This document shows positions 24,601 to 35,274 of a stretch of 64,000 bases of DNA, piece by piece. How positions within the stretch are numbered: position 1 is the first letter of the stretch; each line of letters starts with the position of its first letter. The notes under the pieces are model-generated. The model saw only the letters and a list, made by a program, of their open reading frames with translations. It did no database searches and was not told the origin of the DNA. The translations under genes were made by a program, and so were the position numbers. Source of the DNA: Mesodorylaimus sp. YZB2_4 (Eukaryota > Nematoda > Enoplea > Dorylaimida > Dorylaimidae); NCBI GenBank assembly GCA_030248295.1, contig JASANH010000463.1:124001-188000 (forward strand), written 5' to 3'.

Positions 24601-27087
24601 AGCTACGTAATCCAAACCCTAATTTCACATTTGCAACAGTCAAAAACAGCAACGTGCACATGTTCTTCAAACGTCACGTGGAGCTGTCAACTATTTACAG
24701 AACAATGGAAGGAAAGAATTACGAAAAAGCCAAAGAAGCTGTGGCTGATTTGAAAAATGAGTGCGTACTCGTGGCATAATCGAATTTTATGTCAACTGCG
24801 TTTTCCGATTTTAGCAAACTGGACGCCTTCATTTGGGACTCGACTTACTTGGAACACATAGCGTCCTCTGACTGCCAGTTGCAAACATCTGGTGAACTGT
24901 TTGGTCGGGCCGGTTATGGTATCGGGTTGGAGAAAGGATCGCATTGGACGTCCATCATAACTTTGGCCATATTGCATGCACACGAAAGTGGGACTTTGCT
25001 GCTTGCATCTTATGGGAAATGAAGCTAACCTGTTTCAGGTGGATACATGCAAAAGCTGGATGCAAAGTACATTACTGGTATAAAACCTCTGGCTTGCAAA
25101 CAAGATGATACGGCGCCAGTTCGATTGGGTTTAACCAACATGCGAGGTAAGGCCCAGTGCTACGACAGTAGGTCTGGAGATTTCAAATGGCCTGAATGCG
25201 AGCGTAAGCGTTTGAAAACGTGGTGCTAACGCTGGGCATAATATGGGCCTGGGCAGGTCTTGCGCTTGCCACTTAATTTGGAAGAAACGAAAGTAAAAAC
25301 GGTGGCGGAAAAAGCTATAACTACATCTACTTTCGTTTGTCCAATCTCATATCTGGACGCTCCAACGGGGTCAAGCCAGATGAGGCTGTCAGCCCCCCAA
25401 CGAAGTGGTTCCTCTTACATATCTGTACTTGCTGTTCCAAGCCTCCGAACCGTTAGGTTGACAATGGCAGTTAGAGCGCAACTCACAGGCAGTTTTTCTA
25501 TTCACGGAGAAGGAGCCAGGTTGCTCTGACCTCCAATCGACAACCTGACGTCCGCTAAGCCGCTAAGCAACTCGGCGCCGCCGCCGAAAACGTCGTGTAA
25601 TGTGCTTCTGGTGCCTCTTTCAAACAGTTATCCCACCCTGCCTGAGTGTTGGGTTTGCTTTTTAACTTTATACCGATATCGATATACTGTCCAGATGTAT
25701 GTCTTGATGTACAGTAGTTTCCATTGGGCTCGCGTGTGTGGCACGGCCTGTTGTGTTAGTTACCATGTTAACAATCCCTTCTCAGCTTTTTCTCTTCGCG
25801 TTTAGAGTCACCTGACCAGGTTCCTCGATAGTCGGCATATTTTATCCGTGCCAGAGCGATATGCTCTCTGGTCACCCAAAGTGGGCTACTGTGATCCCGC
25901 TTCTGTGAGACAAGAGCAATATTACTTAATCCCTACACTGCAAATCTGTTTGCAAGACACCTTTTCTGTTTCGCTCTCTTTTTTGAATACCTCACCAGGG
26001 TTGGAGCGAGATGGAGGTATCAAAGTTGAGCTACACTAACGATAAGCCTTTTTTACGATGACTATGACCTGCTAGATGCTGCAGACTAAGTCTCAGTGTT
26101 TATAGTGAGGTCCTCTCTAGTACGGCACTAATCGCTCCTGACTGGGCAGATGGGGCCTTTTAAATGCTGGAAGCCTGCCGAGCCGAGTCTGCTTATCAGG
26201 CCTTCCACTGATCCACTGTCAGAATTCAGTACTCGCTAGGATTGCTTCAGCAATTGCATAAATGGTGAAAACTTGCAACCAGTAACAGCAACAGATATTG
26301 CCACCACCCTGAAACATGGATGGTATTTATCGTTGCATTCACAGAATGACGTACTGTGCCTAGCTGATGTGGGGCCTAGGCAAGTGGTACGGAATCAGGA
26401 ATGTCCTTACTTCTCCCCACAGAATTATCTGCCCAGTGACCATAAGAATTCACTATTAGGAAAGATTCAAACACTATCCAATCTTTTGCAGACCTATTCA
26501 TTCTGGTCGGTGGTGGTATTATGGTAGGTTTTATGTTTATTGGATGTGAAATCTGTTACAAACGTCGTCGTGAGGCCATAATCAGAAAACGGCAATTAGC
26601 TCTACACTATGGTCGTTTATGGCGACAAAGAAGTAGTACCAGCAAGAAATCTACGCCTAGCGAAAGCATTGACACCCGCTACAACATCGAATTCACGCCT
26701 CCCACCTCTGCTGTTCTACTTCAACAGCCCCCAACAGAAGTCAGTGGTTGGACCAGTGTTGTGCCGCGTTTTAAGCCACCACCTTCAACAGCTGGACGCA
26801 TTAGCTACTTGGGTGAACCTCACCATCAACAAATGCATTTATTGCCACATTCCCACACTATGCCATCAATTGTGTGGGATCGAATCGAAGGACCTGCGCA
26901 GTTCGAACTGTCTGAAGTTCAAGAAGAAGAGGAAGGAGAATTTCCATTACCATCGGGCGCAGTTGATGAGAATTCCTTCGATGCCGCTCGATACGGAACT
27001 ATTCCACTTCCTCAAAACACCCATTCGTCCCCCCATTCACAAGATGAACGTTTAGCTTATCGCCCGCGGAGAGCAATTATTGTGTAA
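18697..27087 (+). CDS. Nmdar1: NMDA receptor subunit 1 (GluN1) homologue, ~16 exons, ~1108 aa
   Basis: Exons: 18697-19001, 19129-19315, 20016-20192, 20489-20592, 20962-21083, 21382-~21635, ~22038-22280, 22360-22461, 23026-23430, 23479-23644, 23698-23775, 24396-24544, 24603-24760, 24815-24987, 25039-25146, 26492-27087. Phases agree except at exon 6/7, where the boundary is uncertain. Order: signal peptide ([16 protein letters not shown]); amino-terminal domain ([28 protein letters not shown]); ligand-binding S1 from about residue 499 ([18 protein letters not shown]); M1 about 642-665; pore [18 protein letters not shown]3 SYTANLAAF at about 739; S2 ([20 protein letters not shown]); M4 about 911-930; then a CYKRRRE C0-like start and a long divergent tail. 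GluN1 is the obligatory glycine-binding subunit of NMDA channels. The pore N-site is Asp, not the usual Asn, and two glycine-contact positions differ. Human GluN1 is about 938 residues; the extra length is in the N-domain and tail. Confidence 0.93.
19640..19835 (-). mobile_element. tRNA-derived SINE (family B) in GluN1 intron 2
   Basis: On the minus strand the head reads TAGCTAGCTGGTTAAGGCGT (A box), then CTGCCTCTCACGCTGGGTGC, and GGGTTCTACTCCCACCTCGG (B box). AAAATGATTTTCAATTTTG and CCCTCGAGTGCGCTGCG follow. The tRNA-like head is complete enough to fold as a cloverleaf relic. The copy at 47.7 kb is in the opposite orientation. Confidence 0.8.
20750..20885 (-). repeat. SINE-C fragment in GluN1 intron 4
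   Basis: The plus strand reads GGCCATAGCGAGTGGGGGAG ... CCCCTGGCTGGGAGGCGTCA ... CCAGTCAGAGCTTTTGT. This matches the SINE-C body at 54.95-55.45 kb and 32.7 kb. It lies between splice sites 20592 and 20962. Confidence 0.75.
24126..24385 (+). repeat. SINE-D-like repeat, copy 2, in the GluN1 intron after the pore exon
   Basis: It matches 16850-17090 along its length, including an identical ACATCAACCCGACGGGTTTC stretch and GCCTCGCCTGGAG. It fills much of the intron 23776-24395, directly downstream of the exon that encodes the pore. The splice acceptor at 24395 lies just past its end. Confidence 0.75.
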
Positions 27088-27218
27088 CTAGAACGCGATC
27101 GCCGTTATTGCTTAGTTCTGGGTGCTATTGTGCTTCACGATACTTATAGCTTCTGACACTCACGCTTGATTTTATCATCATTCCCTTTTAGTATCCGCAG
27201 ATAACTGAGGAGGCGCAA

Positions 27219-27224
27219 ATTAAA
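27219..27224 (+). terminator. Possible GluN1 polyadenylation signal (ATTAAA)
   Basis: ATTAAA occurs 132 nt after the GluN1 stop codon. It is the commonest variant of AATAAA. No downstream element was tested, so this is only a candidate. Confidence 0.3.
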
Positions 27225-28664
27225 ATGAATGTGTGAAAATTTTGCAAAGAATCGGTGGGATTGACTTGAGCTCCAGCTCTTCAAGGAAGGGCTCTAGAAG
27301 AGCGAGCGATTGATCTCCATGCTTAACCTGACTTCACACCGCGTTGACAGCTCGAACGTCCAGTTCCCACTGGACAGAAGCATCACAAAAAATATTTACA
27401 ATGGAGATCATGCTATCAGTGTGTGATTGATATGTTTTTCTGCCAGCGGTAAACTTTATGATTGATGACAGGTCTGGTTGCCAGTCAAAAGCAAGTACAA
27501 TACAGTCAGCACACTTTACTATTACATCTGCATCCTTAGCTTATTTTTCACTGTTAATGATATAACATTATCATATATCTGGGTGTTACCGGCGGGACTG
27601 ATAAATGGAGTTACTGCACCGCGCCAAAAACCCTGGTCTGCCAACCAAGTCTTCTGACCCTGGCCACGGCTTAAACATTACCCTGGCGGGTGGTTTCCAG
27701 CGGCAAGCTCGACAAAGATGGTCGATTGCAAGGCGAGCTTCTAGTTACAACATGATAACAGGGCATGCATGATGTGATGCGCTCTGCGTTACGTCCCACG
27801 ACAGGTGCGTACAATCTACAGTACCATCAGTATCGCTCTGATACGGTGAGCAGACAATGCTGAAACCATGCCTTAAAACATCAAGTCGAAAGTAGGAAAC
27901 GAGTTTGTCTTCGTGCATTGGCAAAATGTTTTCAATCAAGTGACGACCACAGCTTTGATCGAAACCACGCGACAGATCTCTGGGACAATGCTCATCCTGA
28001 AATCACCGCAACATCGGTAGTGTCCCTTGGTGAAACTTTGGGCTTTTGACCGCTTCAGTTTTCCGCTACCCACATCCTCGTAAATTGTCCCGCTGTTATA
28101 GGAAGTTAAATGCGCGAATTCAAATTTCAATTTCATTTTAAATGTTCATTGTTTCAGAAAAGTTCAGAAAAACACTTTCAGAATTTAAAAAATGCTGGTT
28201 GACACTCTGTCAAGGCACTCCTTACTCTTCGTCAAAAATCGAAAAGCAGTCTAGAAAAAAATGATGTGCAATCCCTCATGTAAAAAACAAAACGTTGCAA
28301 TAAAAAATGAGTGCGCTTTTAGTGCGTGAGTGACAAGCACGAGCCTATTTGATACTGTCATATTTATGACTTCAATTTAGTCATTTGAAGTTAGAGAGCC
28401 AAACTGGCGTCTCAGGTTTTCATTATCTTTTGCCTCAAGTCTGACAAAACATTTATCAAAACAGAAATGACACACGATATTTTGTTCCATTTTAACAATG
28501 CAAACGACGTCAGAGAGCAACAGACTAAATCAAAAACCCTCTCGACAAATCAGGCAGGTCACCCGCCGCACCTCATATGCTCTCATGACAATTGATAGCA
28601 TTGATAGCACAATAGCAGTTTACGATTTCTAACAAGGTATTTACTTGTACAGTACGTATATACC
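27225..28664. other. Intergenic region, nothing recognised
   Basis: This stretch lies between the 3' end of GluN1 and the M1 element. I see no coding exon or element termini. GluN1 and the GPCR are convergent, so promoters are not expected here. Confidence 0.5.
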
Positions 28665-28984
28665 CAGGGTTCATACAAAAAGTGTAAAAGGATTTTCCAT
28701 GATTTCTTCTTTTATCCTGACGAAAATTTTTTTTCCTGATTATTTTCATACTGCTCTAGGATTAATAGACCGATTTTAACTGAAGCACTAGCAGAGAAAA
28801 AAATGGCATTGGTTAAGGAGCCAAATGGGCGATTTCTTTGTCCTAAAAAGGACGCGATTCAAAATTTGAGACCTCAGAATGCAGCTTCTCTTAGTTACCC
28901 TGATTTTGACTCGAATTTTTCAGGTTTTCCAGACGTTTTATGACTCCCTGACTTTCACCTATTCCAGCCTTGTACGAACCTTGA
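28665..28984. mobile_element. MITE family M1, hAT-like termini, copy 1
   Basis: It starts CAGGGTTCATACAAA and ends CTTGTACGAACCTTG, an imperfect terminal inverted repeat. The interior (for example ATTAATAGACCGATTTTAAC) is a degraded inverted match to the interior of the copy at 34921-35267. There is no coding capacity. CAGGG ends are typical of hAT elements; a clear 8-bp target duplication was not seen. Confidence 0.65.
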
Positions 28985-29170
28985 CTGCGGTTACTTGATT
29001 AGCGCGCTCTCGTTCGAAAGAAGAATGTGCACATAAAAAGATATATAGTACCTACTAGCCCAGGAAAGCGAGGGTTTCTGCTTTTTCAAACATGGAATCA
29101 ATCTCATTATACCGAGTCGGGACCGAACGGCGAAGTGGAGCAAATAAAAGGAAATGTCACAGTCCATTTA

Positions 29171-30727
29171 CTATAGGGTCATCAAACTTTCTTTTTTATC
29201 CAGGCTGGACGACGATGAAAATCGACGCGTTCTTGGAGGAAATGCCGGTACGACAAGAAAACTTTGTTTTCTCACTTCGTTATGAAAATCGGCACCTTCT
29301 TCCTGCTGCCCTCGAATAAATATTTCTGAAACCTCGCGCAATTCGTGAGTAACTGCCGTCGAGGCCGAATTAAAGATCGATCGACGTCGATCCCAAAATC
29401 GTTGACGTTGTTGGAGAAAATGTCTGCAGGCATCTCGAAACCAACACCATGAACACCAGCACAAGACTGAGCTTAGGTGCGACAGAATTTTTGAAATCAG
29501 TGCTAAACACAACTCACGATATCGGCGATTGAAATAATAATAAATAACAGCTGTGCTAGCCGCGTTGATGATGACCAGTAGGTTGCTAACATCGTTTAAA
29601 GCATAGGCCAACAATCGATTCTCATCTGTTTGGAACCAATTATAATCGATGGCCTCGATAATGTTCAGCGTGATCACCAGAGTATAACACACGACGAACA
29701 TGACCACGACAGTGATCATCATACGCGTTGTTCGATGTTCCTTGCGCTCTCTTCGCGTCAGAAGTCGTTTCCTTCGCTGTTGAGCCGTGTGCACCACATG
29801 CAATGTCAGCCCGTTGACTATGGTCAGCGAGACGATGGGCACAGCAAAATGAGTGACCAAGTATAGACCCACATAATACACGCTCATATAGTAGGGGTGT
29901 ACGGTGGCATTCCTCAACAGAGGCACCACAACGGGTACAGTGTAAAGTAATGACGGATGAGTGGTTGCAGTGTAAAGTGAATTTACATCAGGGGCGGTCG
30001 TGGGAAATTGGCCCTCGCTTGGCGATTCTACATGAAGCAGCTCAAATTCGAAAAACCTAACAAAATTATAGATTAAGGATATGGTGCAAACGGCGGCCAA
30101 TGCAAAGACACATTTTTGACGACGCCTTCGTCTCAATAACGATCTCTGGCGACCGAGGGCGGTGATGACGCTGTGGTCGCGTCCACCTTGTGTGACAGCG
30201 TGCCATCGTTCCACGGCTATGACCACAAATGTCCAAACACTGGCCGTATGCGTGGTCGAAGTGAGGGGGTACACGAACACTGCGCTATAGCTCATGATCA
30301 ATTCCAATGTCCATGTGCGGTAATAGGTGAAGAAACCGGGTATGATGAAGGCTGGTATGGATAGCAGTGAGAGAGAGAGATCGATAGTGCTCAGTCCGGT
30401 CAAGAGGACGTTGATCGGAGTGCGTCGCATGTTGGGATGAATATAGACTGCGATGGACAACAGGTTCGAGATCACTCCCATAGAGCACACTGCCAGCATG
30501 GCCCAAGCCATACCGAAACTCATGTTTTTATAAGCGTTCAATGTAGCGCTTAGACTATCATTGGATAATCTCTGCTGAAGTGTGGTCGCGTCTTTCAGGA
30601 ACGTTGGAGTCGTCATCATGAGAGGCATTCTTGTGGAATTGGAATCGTTTGCCCAACCAATTTCGATGTCTTCTACTTCTAATAATGGGTCTCCAATCAC
30701 CAAGTGCAATACTGAGCCCATCATCAT
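29171..30727 (-). CDS. FMRFamide-receptor-like GPCR, single exon, 518 aa
   Basis: Seven hydrophobic helices lie in one open frame. The N-terminus is about 70 residues with NDS/NST/NMS glycosylation sites. TM1 begins AWAMLAVCSMGVISNLLS with the class A Asn. TM2 contains LSTIDLSLSLLSIP. TM3 ends FVVIAVERWHAV, so DRY is ERW. TM6 is MMITVVVMFVVCYTLVI. TM7 is NDVSNLLVIINAASTAVIYY, the FMRFamide-receptor-type signature in place of a plain NPxxY. The tail has a Cys-rich patch (CWCSWCW), possibly palmitoylated. This family couples neuropeptides to G proteins in neurons and muscle. The usual disulfide cysteines at the top of TM3 and in the second extracellular loop are not visible. The stop is TAG followed directly by TAA. 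The ligand cannot be told from sequence. Confidence 0.88.
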   Translation of the reverse strand: MMMGSVLHLVIGDPLLEVEDIEIGWANDSNSTRMPLMMTTPTFLKDATTLQQRLSNDSLSATLNAYKNMSFGMAWAMLAVCSMGVISNLLSIAVYIHPNMRRTPINVLLTGLSTIDLSLSLLSIPAFIIPGFFTYYRTWTLELIMSYSAVFVYPLTSTTHTASVWTFVVIAVERWHAVTQGGRDHSVITALGRQRSLLRRRRRQKCVFALAAVCTISLIYNFVRFFEFELLHVESPSEGQFPTTAPDVNSLYTATTHPSLLYTVPVVVPLLRNATVHPYYMSVYYVGLYLVTHFAVPIVSLTIVNGLTLHVVHTAQQRRKRLLTRRERKEHRTTRMMITVVVMFVVCYTLVITLNIIEAIDYNWFQTDENRLLAYALNDVSNLLVIINAASTAVIYYYFNRRYRELCLALISKILSHLSSVLCWCSWCWFRDACRHFLQQRQRFWDRRRSIFNSASTAVTHELREVSEIFIRGQQEEGADFHNEVRKQSFLVVPAFPPRTRRFSSSSSLDKKESLMTL

Positions 30728-33106
30728 CTTCGCTTACTCACTTTCAATTCGATACTTTCTATCGCCCGACTGGAGTGTGTGGAGAACGGAATTAAACTCG
30801 TCGAGGCAAGGCTAGAGGATAACGCGCTGCTCGTTTGTGCCTCTCATGCTTCTTTAATGAATATGCTCAAAGCCGGCATGCCATGAATAAGCCTCTGCTA
30901 CCATCGAGACGAGAATGGCGTGCTGTTCAGAATCGAACCATAGATAGAGACCGCGGCCTCTTGGCGTGTCCTCTATCCATGACCCAATACTGGCTGGCCG
31001 CGCGCATATCCTTCGATTAGGCGGCAAGCAGCCAGAAAAAGAGCAATATAAGACAAATGATATATCGCCCAATAAGCAACCTCATGCTCGTTTTACAGCC
31101 AACACCTTGAGGCCTTTTTCATAAGCACAATTGTTGATCTGACCCATTCCCTTACAGGAAGAACCATAATGTCAGAAAATCCTTGTTGAACTTCTCATGT
31201 TCACAGTTTCCTTCCTGATGTTGTTGCTATCTTGCCCAGTAATGCTTAGAGTTGCCCAGAAAAACAGTGATGGAAATATAATAATTTGTCTGTCAGACAA
31301 TTGTACAGTATGACTTGGTCTTCAAAAGTTCTTGATGGTATCTTCAAACATGGCGGATGTGTAGCGGAGCACCATTGCTGATTCGGTCATCTAGGGCGAG
31401 GGCGATGACAGATCTCTCTCTCCTCCCCAGAGTTTGCGCAGATGATTGAGTGGGTTGCGGCGAAAACCACTGTGACTCTACAGCCAATACAGCTGGTGCC
31501 AAAAGGTGGTACAACGAGGCGCAAGTTTACGCTCTCATAGGCAGCCTAGTCGAAGGTTGGCATTTGACAGCTATGGGCACATGGATTGAGCTGAACCAAA
31601 GCCTTCTTTTCAAGCTGGGTCGCATAAGTAATTAATGAGCGGAGAAGGAAAATGAGCGGCAGGAGCAGCACACAAACAGGCAATTCACTTTATTGGGTGA
31701 AAAACCCGGGATGAATTTCTAAAACAGAAGAGATCTTTTCAGCAATTTTTGAAATTTTGAATGTTTCAGCGAGCCATGGATATACTGCGCCCAGTATATA
31801 TGCAGTGAACCTGACCTGGTTTAGTAGACTCTCAGGTTTTCCTAGTTGTTGCTCCTTTGGTACTCCACGTTGATGTTTAAGCTAGACTGCTTGCACGAAA
31901 ACCATATTGCACAATCATCAGCCAGTTTTGCTGGCATGTTGCAAGCACGGCGATATTGCTACAAAGTGCTTTTATGCGCCGCTGGATGACAGTTGAAGAG
32001 GCTAAAGCTAAAGCTTGAGTGGGCAGTTTCTAAAACAGAAGAGACAGACTTCAGTTTGGCAAACAGCACCTAAATGTTGAAACACAAACCTGCTTGACAT
32101 TGGCCGATAGCTTGTGATCAGCACTGGGTCAACGCGGTCATTCTTTGTTGCGCAGCCTAAAAGGTCATGACTCCATAAAATGCCACTTCAATACAGCAGC
32201 GATCCTCTGTTCTTAGCATATACGCACATAAATCAGACTTGTTGACGAGCTAATTATGAGTTATTTCATCCATTAAATATTTATTGAAACGTTGGTGTCT
32301 GGTGTTGAAAATGGATGAGATCAGACATTTCGCAGCTGATGATCAATTTTGTCCTTTTGATACTGTATCTGATTGGCATCGCTCCCACAACTCCCTTCCA
32401 AGCAACCTACAGAACTGGGCTTTTTTCACGCAGGCTAATTAGCAATTTATAGCTGAAAGCTTGGACTGGTTCGCCGATGGAACATTAGTACGGTAAACAG
32501 CTTGTTTGATTCATGTTGTCTATGCGTTAGTGCCAAACGAGAGTCAGTACGTGAAGCTCTTGCAGGAGATGCAAAATTTACATTTTGTGAATTTCGACAG
32601 AATTTGAGCAGGCCGCTTCGATAAAATTTTTGAATGATAATTTAAGATCATCACTCGTTTTCTGATGAGCATTTCTCAGAAGGAGGTAAACATGAGATTA
32701 ACTAGCACATGTAACCCTCATGCCTGGTAGGCCATGGCGAGTGGGAGAGAGAGATCGATACTCTCCCCTGGCTGGGAGACGTCAACCCCTCGGGTTGATG
32801 TTATAGCCGTAGGTATAGTCGCAAGACTTGCCTGCTCCAGTCGGGGTTTTTGTCCCGACGTGCAGTCGAGCTGAGCGCAACATATGAAGTATATATACAT
32901 ATATGCACAGTCGAGTCCACTTATAGTCACACCGGATGATGTCACAGTCCGGTTATTATCACAGGTTTTTAAAGTCCCAAAGTTTTTCCCTATACTTTGT
33001 GTATTTTGAATTCGCTCATTACTACACTGAATTTGGCCCAGTCCGCTTACTCACGTAAATTTCTTGGCCAAGCGGAGTAAGTACGAGAAAAGAGTCACAT
33101 TACAAT
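30728..33106. other. Region upstream of the GPCR gene, no gene recognised
   Basis: It should contain the GPCR promoter (the gene reads leftward), but no motif can be defended. It holds a SINE-C copy at about 32725-32865. A plus-strand frame at about 31480-31630 (YALIGSLVEGWHLTAMGTW) looks peptide-like but has no partner exon. Confidence 0.45.
32725..32865 (-). repeat. SINE-C fragment
   Basis: The plus strand reads GGCCATGGCGAGTGGGAGAG, CTCCCCTGGCTGGGAGACGT and CTCCAGTCGGGGTTTTTGTC. It is the best-conserved partial match to the body of the full element at 54953-55446, in the same orientation. Confidence 0.8.
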
Positions 33107-34153
33107 GGGGCCATCCATAAAGCACGTCCACCAAAAAACGCGTTTTTTGACTCGCCTATCCACCTTCCATCGATTTCGCCTTACCCCCCCCCCCCCCTTC
33201 TACATAGCAAATATTCATTCTAAAAAAGCATTTCTCCCAACGTCGATCGATCCGCCGTAATGATGGGCGTTAGTGCTTGAAAATAATGATGTCTAACGAA
33301 CTACATATACACTTGATAAATCATAAATTCTCCCAAATTGTATTGAATCCCACTGTAGGTGCAAGTCATTTCTGCTGAGTTTTCGAAGTGGTCATAGACA
33401 GTGACAGCGAAAAAATAGGCTTGCAGGAGGGCAGGTTGGTGAAGGCGCAAAGACGTCACCGCGTTTTATATCTCATTTCTTGAAGCGAATCAGCCGCATC
33501 GAGATTGGGATCCACGCCGAGGATCGAGTGCGGAAGGTATCGACCCCCCTTTCTGCCATGATCGACCGAATCAGCTTTCGCAGCTGAACCAGGACCAGAC
33601 CAGGACCGAACCAGGGTCGAAATAAACCGCAGCTTTCGTGCTGCTAGTCAGGATGGACCAGACAAGTTGTAGCAAAGCTCAACAGCTTGTTCGATTTTAG
33701 TAAAGATCAAGGGATACCCACGATAACTCCTAGTTTATGATCATCCTTTCACTAGAAGCTTAACTGATAACTTTTCTATTTTTTCAACTCACTCAGTGTG
33801 AAATGATACAAGGCAAGCGGGCTTGTCCTGGTTCGGCTCGGCCTGTTCAGTTCAACAGGCTCGGAGGCGGTAATCGATCTTTGCATCTTGCCAAAACTGG
33901 AATATAATTGATCTCATTCACCAGACGAAGAGTCTTTGGATCGACGCTTCATGATTAATATTAGATATTTTTTTTATCTAGATCCCTTATACTAATGATA
34001 ACTTTGCTCACTTTCCGAGATATCTCCCATCAAATTTGTAAAGTGGACGTCCAGTTGGCTTCAGCCTCCCCCCTCCCCCATCCACTTCCGTCCACTTTCC
34101 GCTCACCCCCAACCACCAACCCTCTAGGGTGGACGTCCTTTATGGATGGCCCC
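33107..34153. mobile_element. Non-autonomous DNA transposon M3 (GGGGCC termini), copy 1
   Basis: It begins GGGGCCATCCATAAAGCACG and ends with the inverted form GGACGTCCTTTATGGATGGC-CCC, about 26 bp of terminal repeat with one or two mismatches. Flanking AAT is present on both sides (33104-33106 and 34154-34156), a 3-bp target duplication. At 1047 bp it has no transposase frame. A 3-bp duplication with G-rich ends fits PIF/Harbinger, but family assignment is inferred only. A C-tract lies near 33185. Confidence 0.85.
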
Positions 34154-34920
34154 AATCCTGACAATCCGAAACAAGTGCAAAATCGTCAAAAACTAGGATT
34201 TCTCGCAATAAAACGCGAACAGTAGGCGCATGGCACCCTTTATGCTTCAGCTTTGATTCGACTGATCCTCATAGGTTTAAATTTCTTTGATTACAAAAAC
34301 TGTCTGAAGAGCATTGCGTCTTTCATAAGGTTAGGAATATACGAAAACGGTCCGAAATCGCGATAAAACTCATAAAAGTAAAGTTTTGGCCATTTTAGAG
34401 TGTACTTCGGTTTTAGTCACAGCCCGGATATTGTCACATTTTCTTCCCGTCCGGAGCTGGTGATACTAAGCGGACCGACAGGACTCACACAAAGTTGTGC
34501 GACTGGTATGTGAGGCAAAATTACATCGTGGCGAGGAACAGCAAGAAGTGCAAGAATATGCAGACAGTATGCAGTAAGATGTGTACCTGCTACTGCTGGT
34601 TGATTATTCGCGAGGAATCGCATATGATACTGACTTCTAATTACTTCTAGTACAGTACATACTTCCGTACATGAATATGAGGGCGTCTTATATTTTGTTG
34701 CCAAGTCAGAGATAAGACATCGGATATGATAGGGACATAAAAGAAGTGATTCTTGTTGCCTTTCCTGCCGCCTGTGCACAGTATGTACTGTAGGTACATG
34801 TGAAAAAATTCCGTGTATCTGATCGGGAGAGTATTTTTTGCCGACTATGAAATGATCGTCCTGTTGGCGGACTGCACGAAAAGTCTGAGACGCGCGAGTT
34901 CAAGTTCCGTTTAAGGTTTA

Positions 34921-35267
34921 CAGGGTTCATACAAGGCTAGAAAACCAGAGAAAGTCGAAGAGGAGGAGAGTCAAAAAAGTGTCTGTAGAACCTGGGAAAA
35001 TCAAGGAGACTGTGAGAGGTTGCATTTCGAGGTTTCAAATTTGGACTCACCCGCCTTTTCTGAGGATGTGAAACAATCTGGAAAAATCAGATCAGGCAGA
35101 TTTTTCAAAATCGGTTGACCAAGAAAGGGAAATCATGCTGTAAGTGTGAAGCTGTTGAAATTGGTTTGATAGTGCCGCGAAAGTAGGAAGATAATCAGGG
35201 GAAAAGTCACAGTTTTGTCTACAAAACCCAAGGAAAATCATTTTCCGCTCCTTGTATATGAACCCTG
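34921..35267. mobile_element. MITE family M1, copy 2
   Basis: Terminal inverted repeats are CAGGGTTCATACAAG and CTTGTATATGAACCCTG at the exact ends of a 347-bp non-coding element. Its interior is inverted relative to copy 1 (AAAATCGGTTGACCAAGAAA against TTAATAGACCGATTTTAA). Confidence 0.8.
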
Positions 35268-35274
35268 GTTAATG

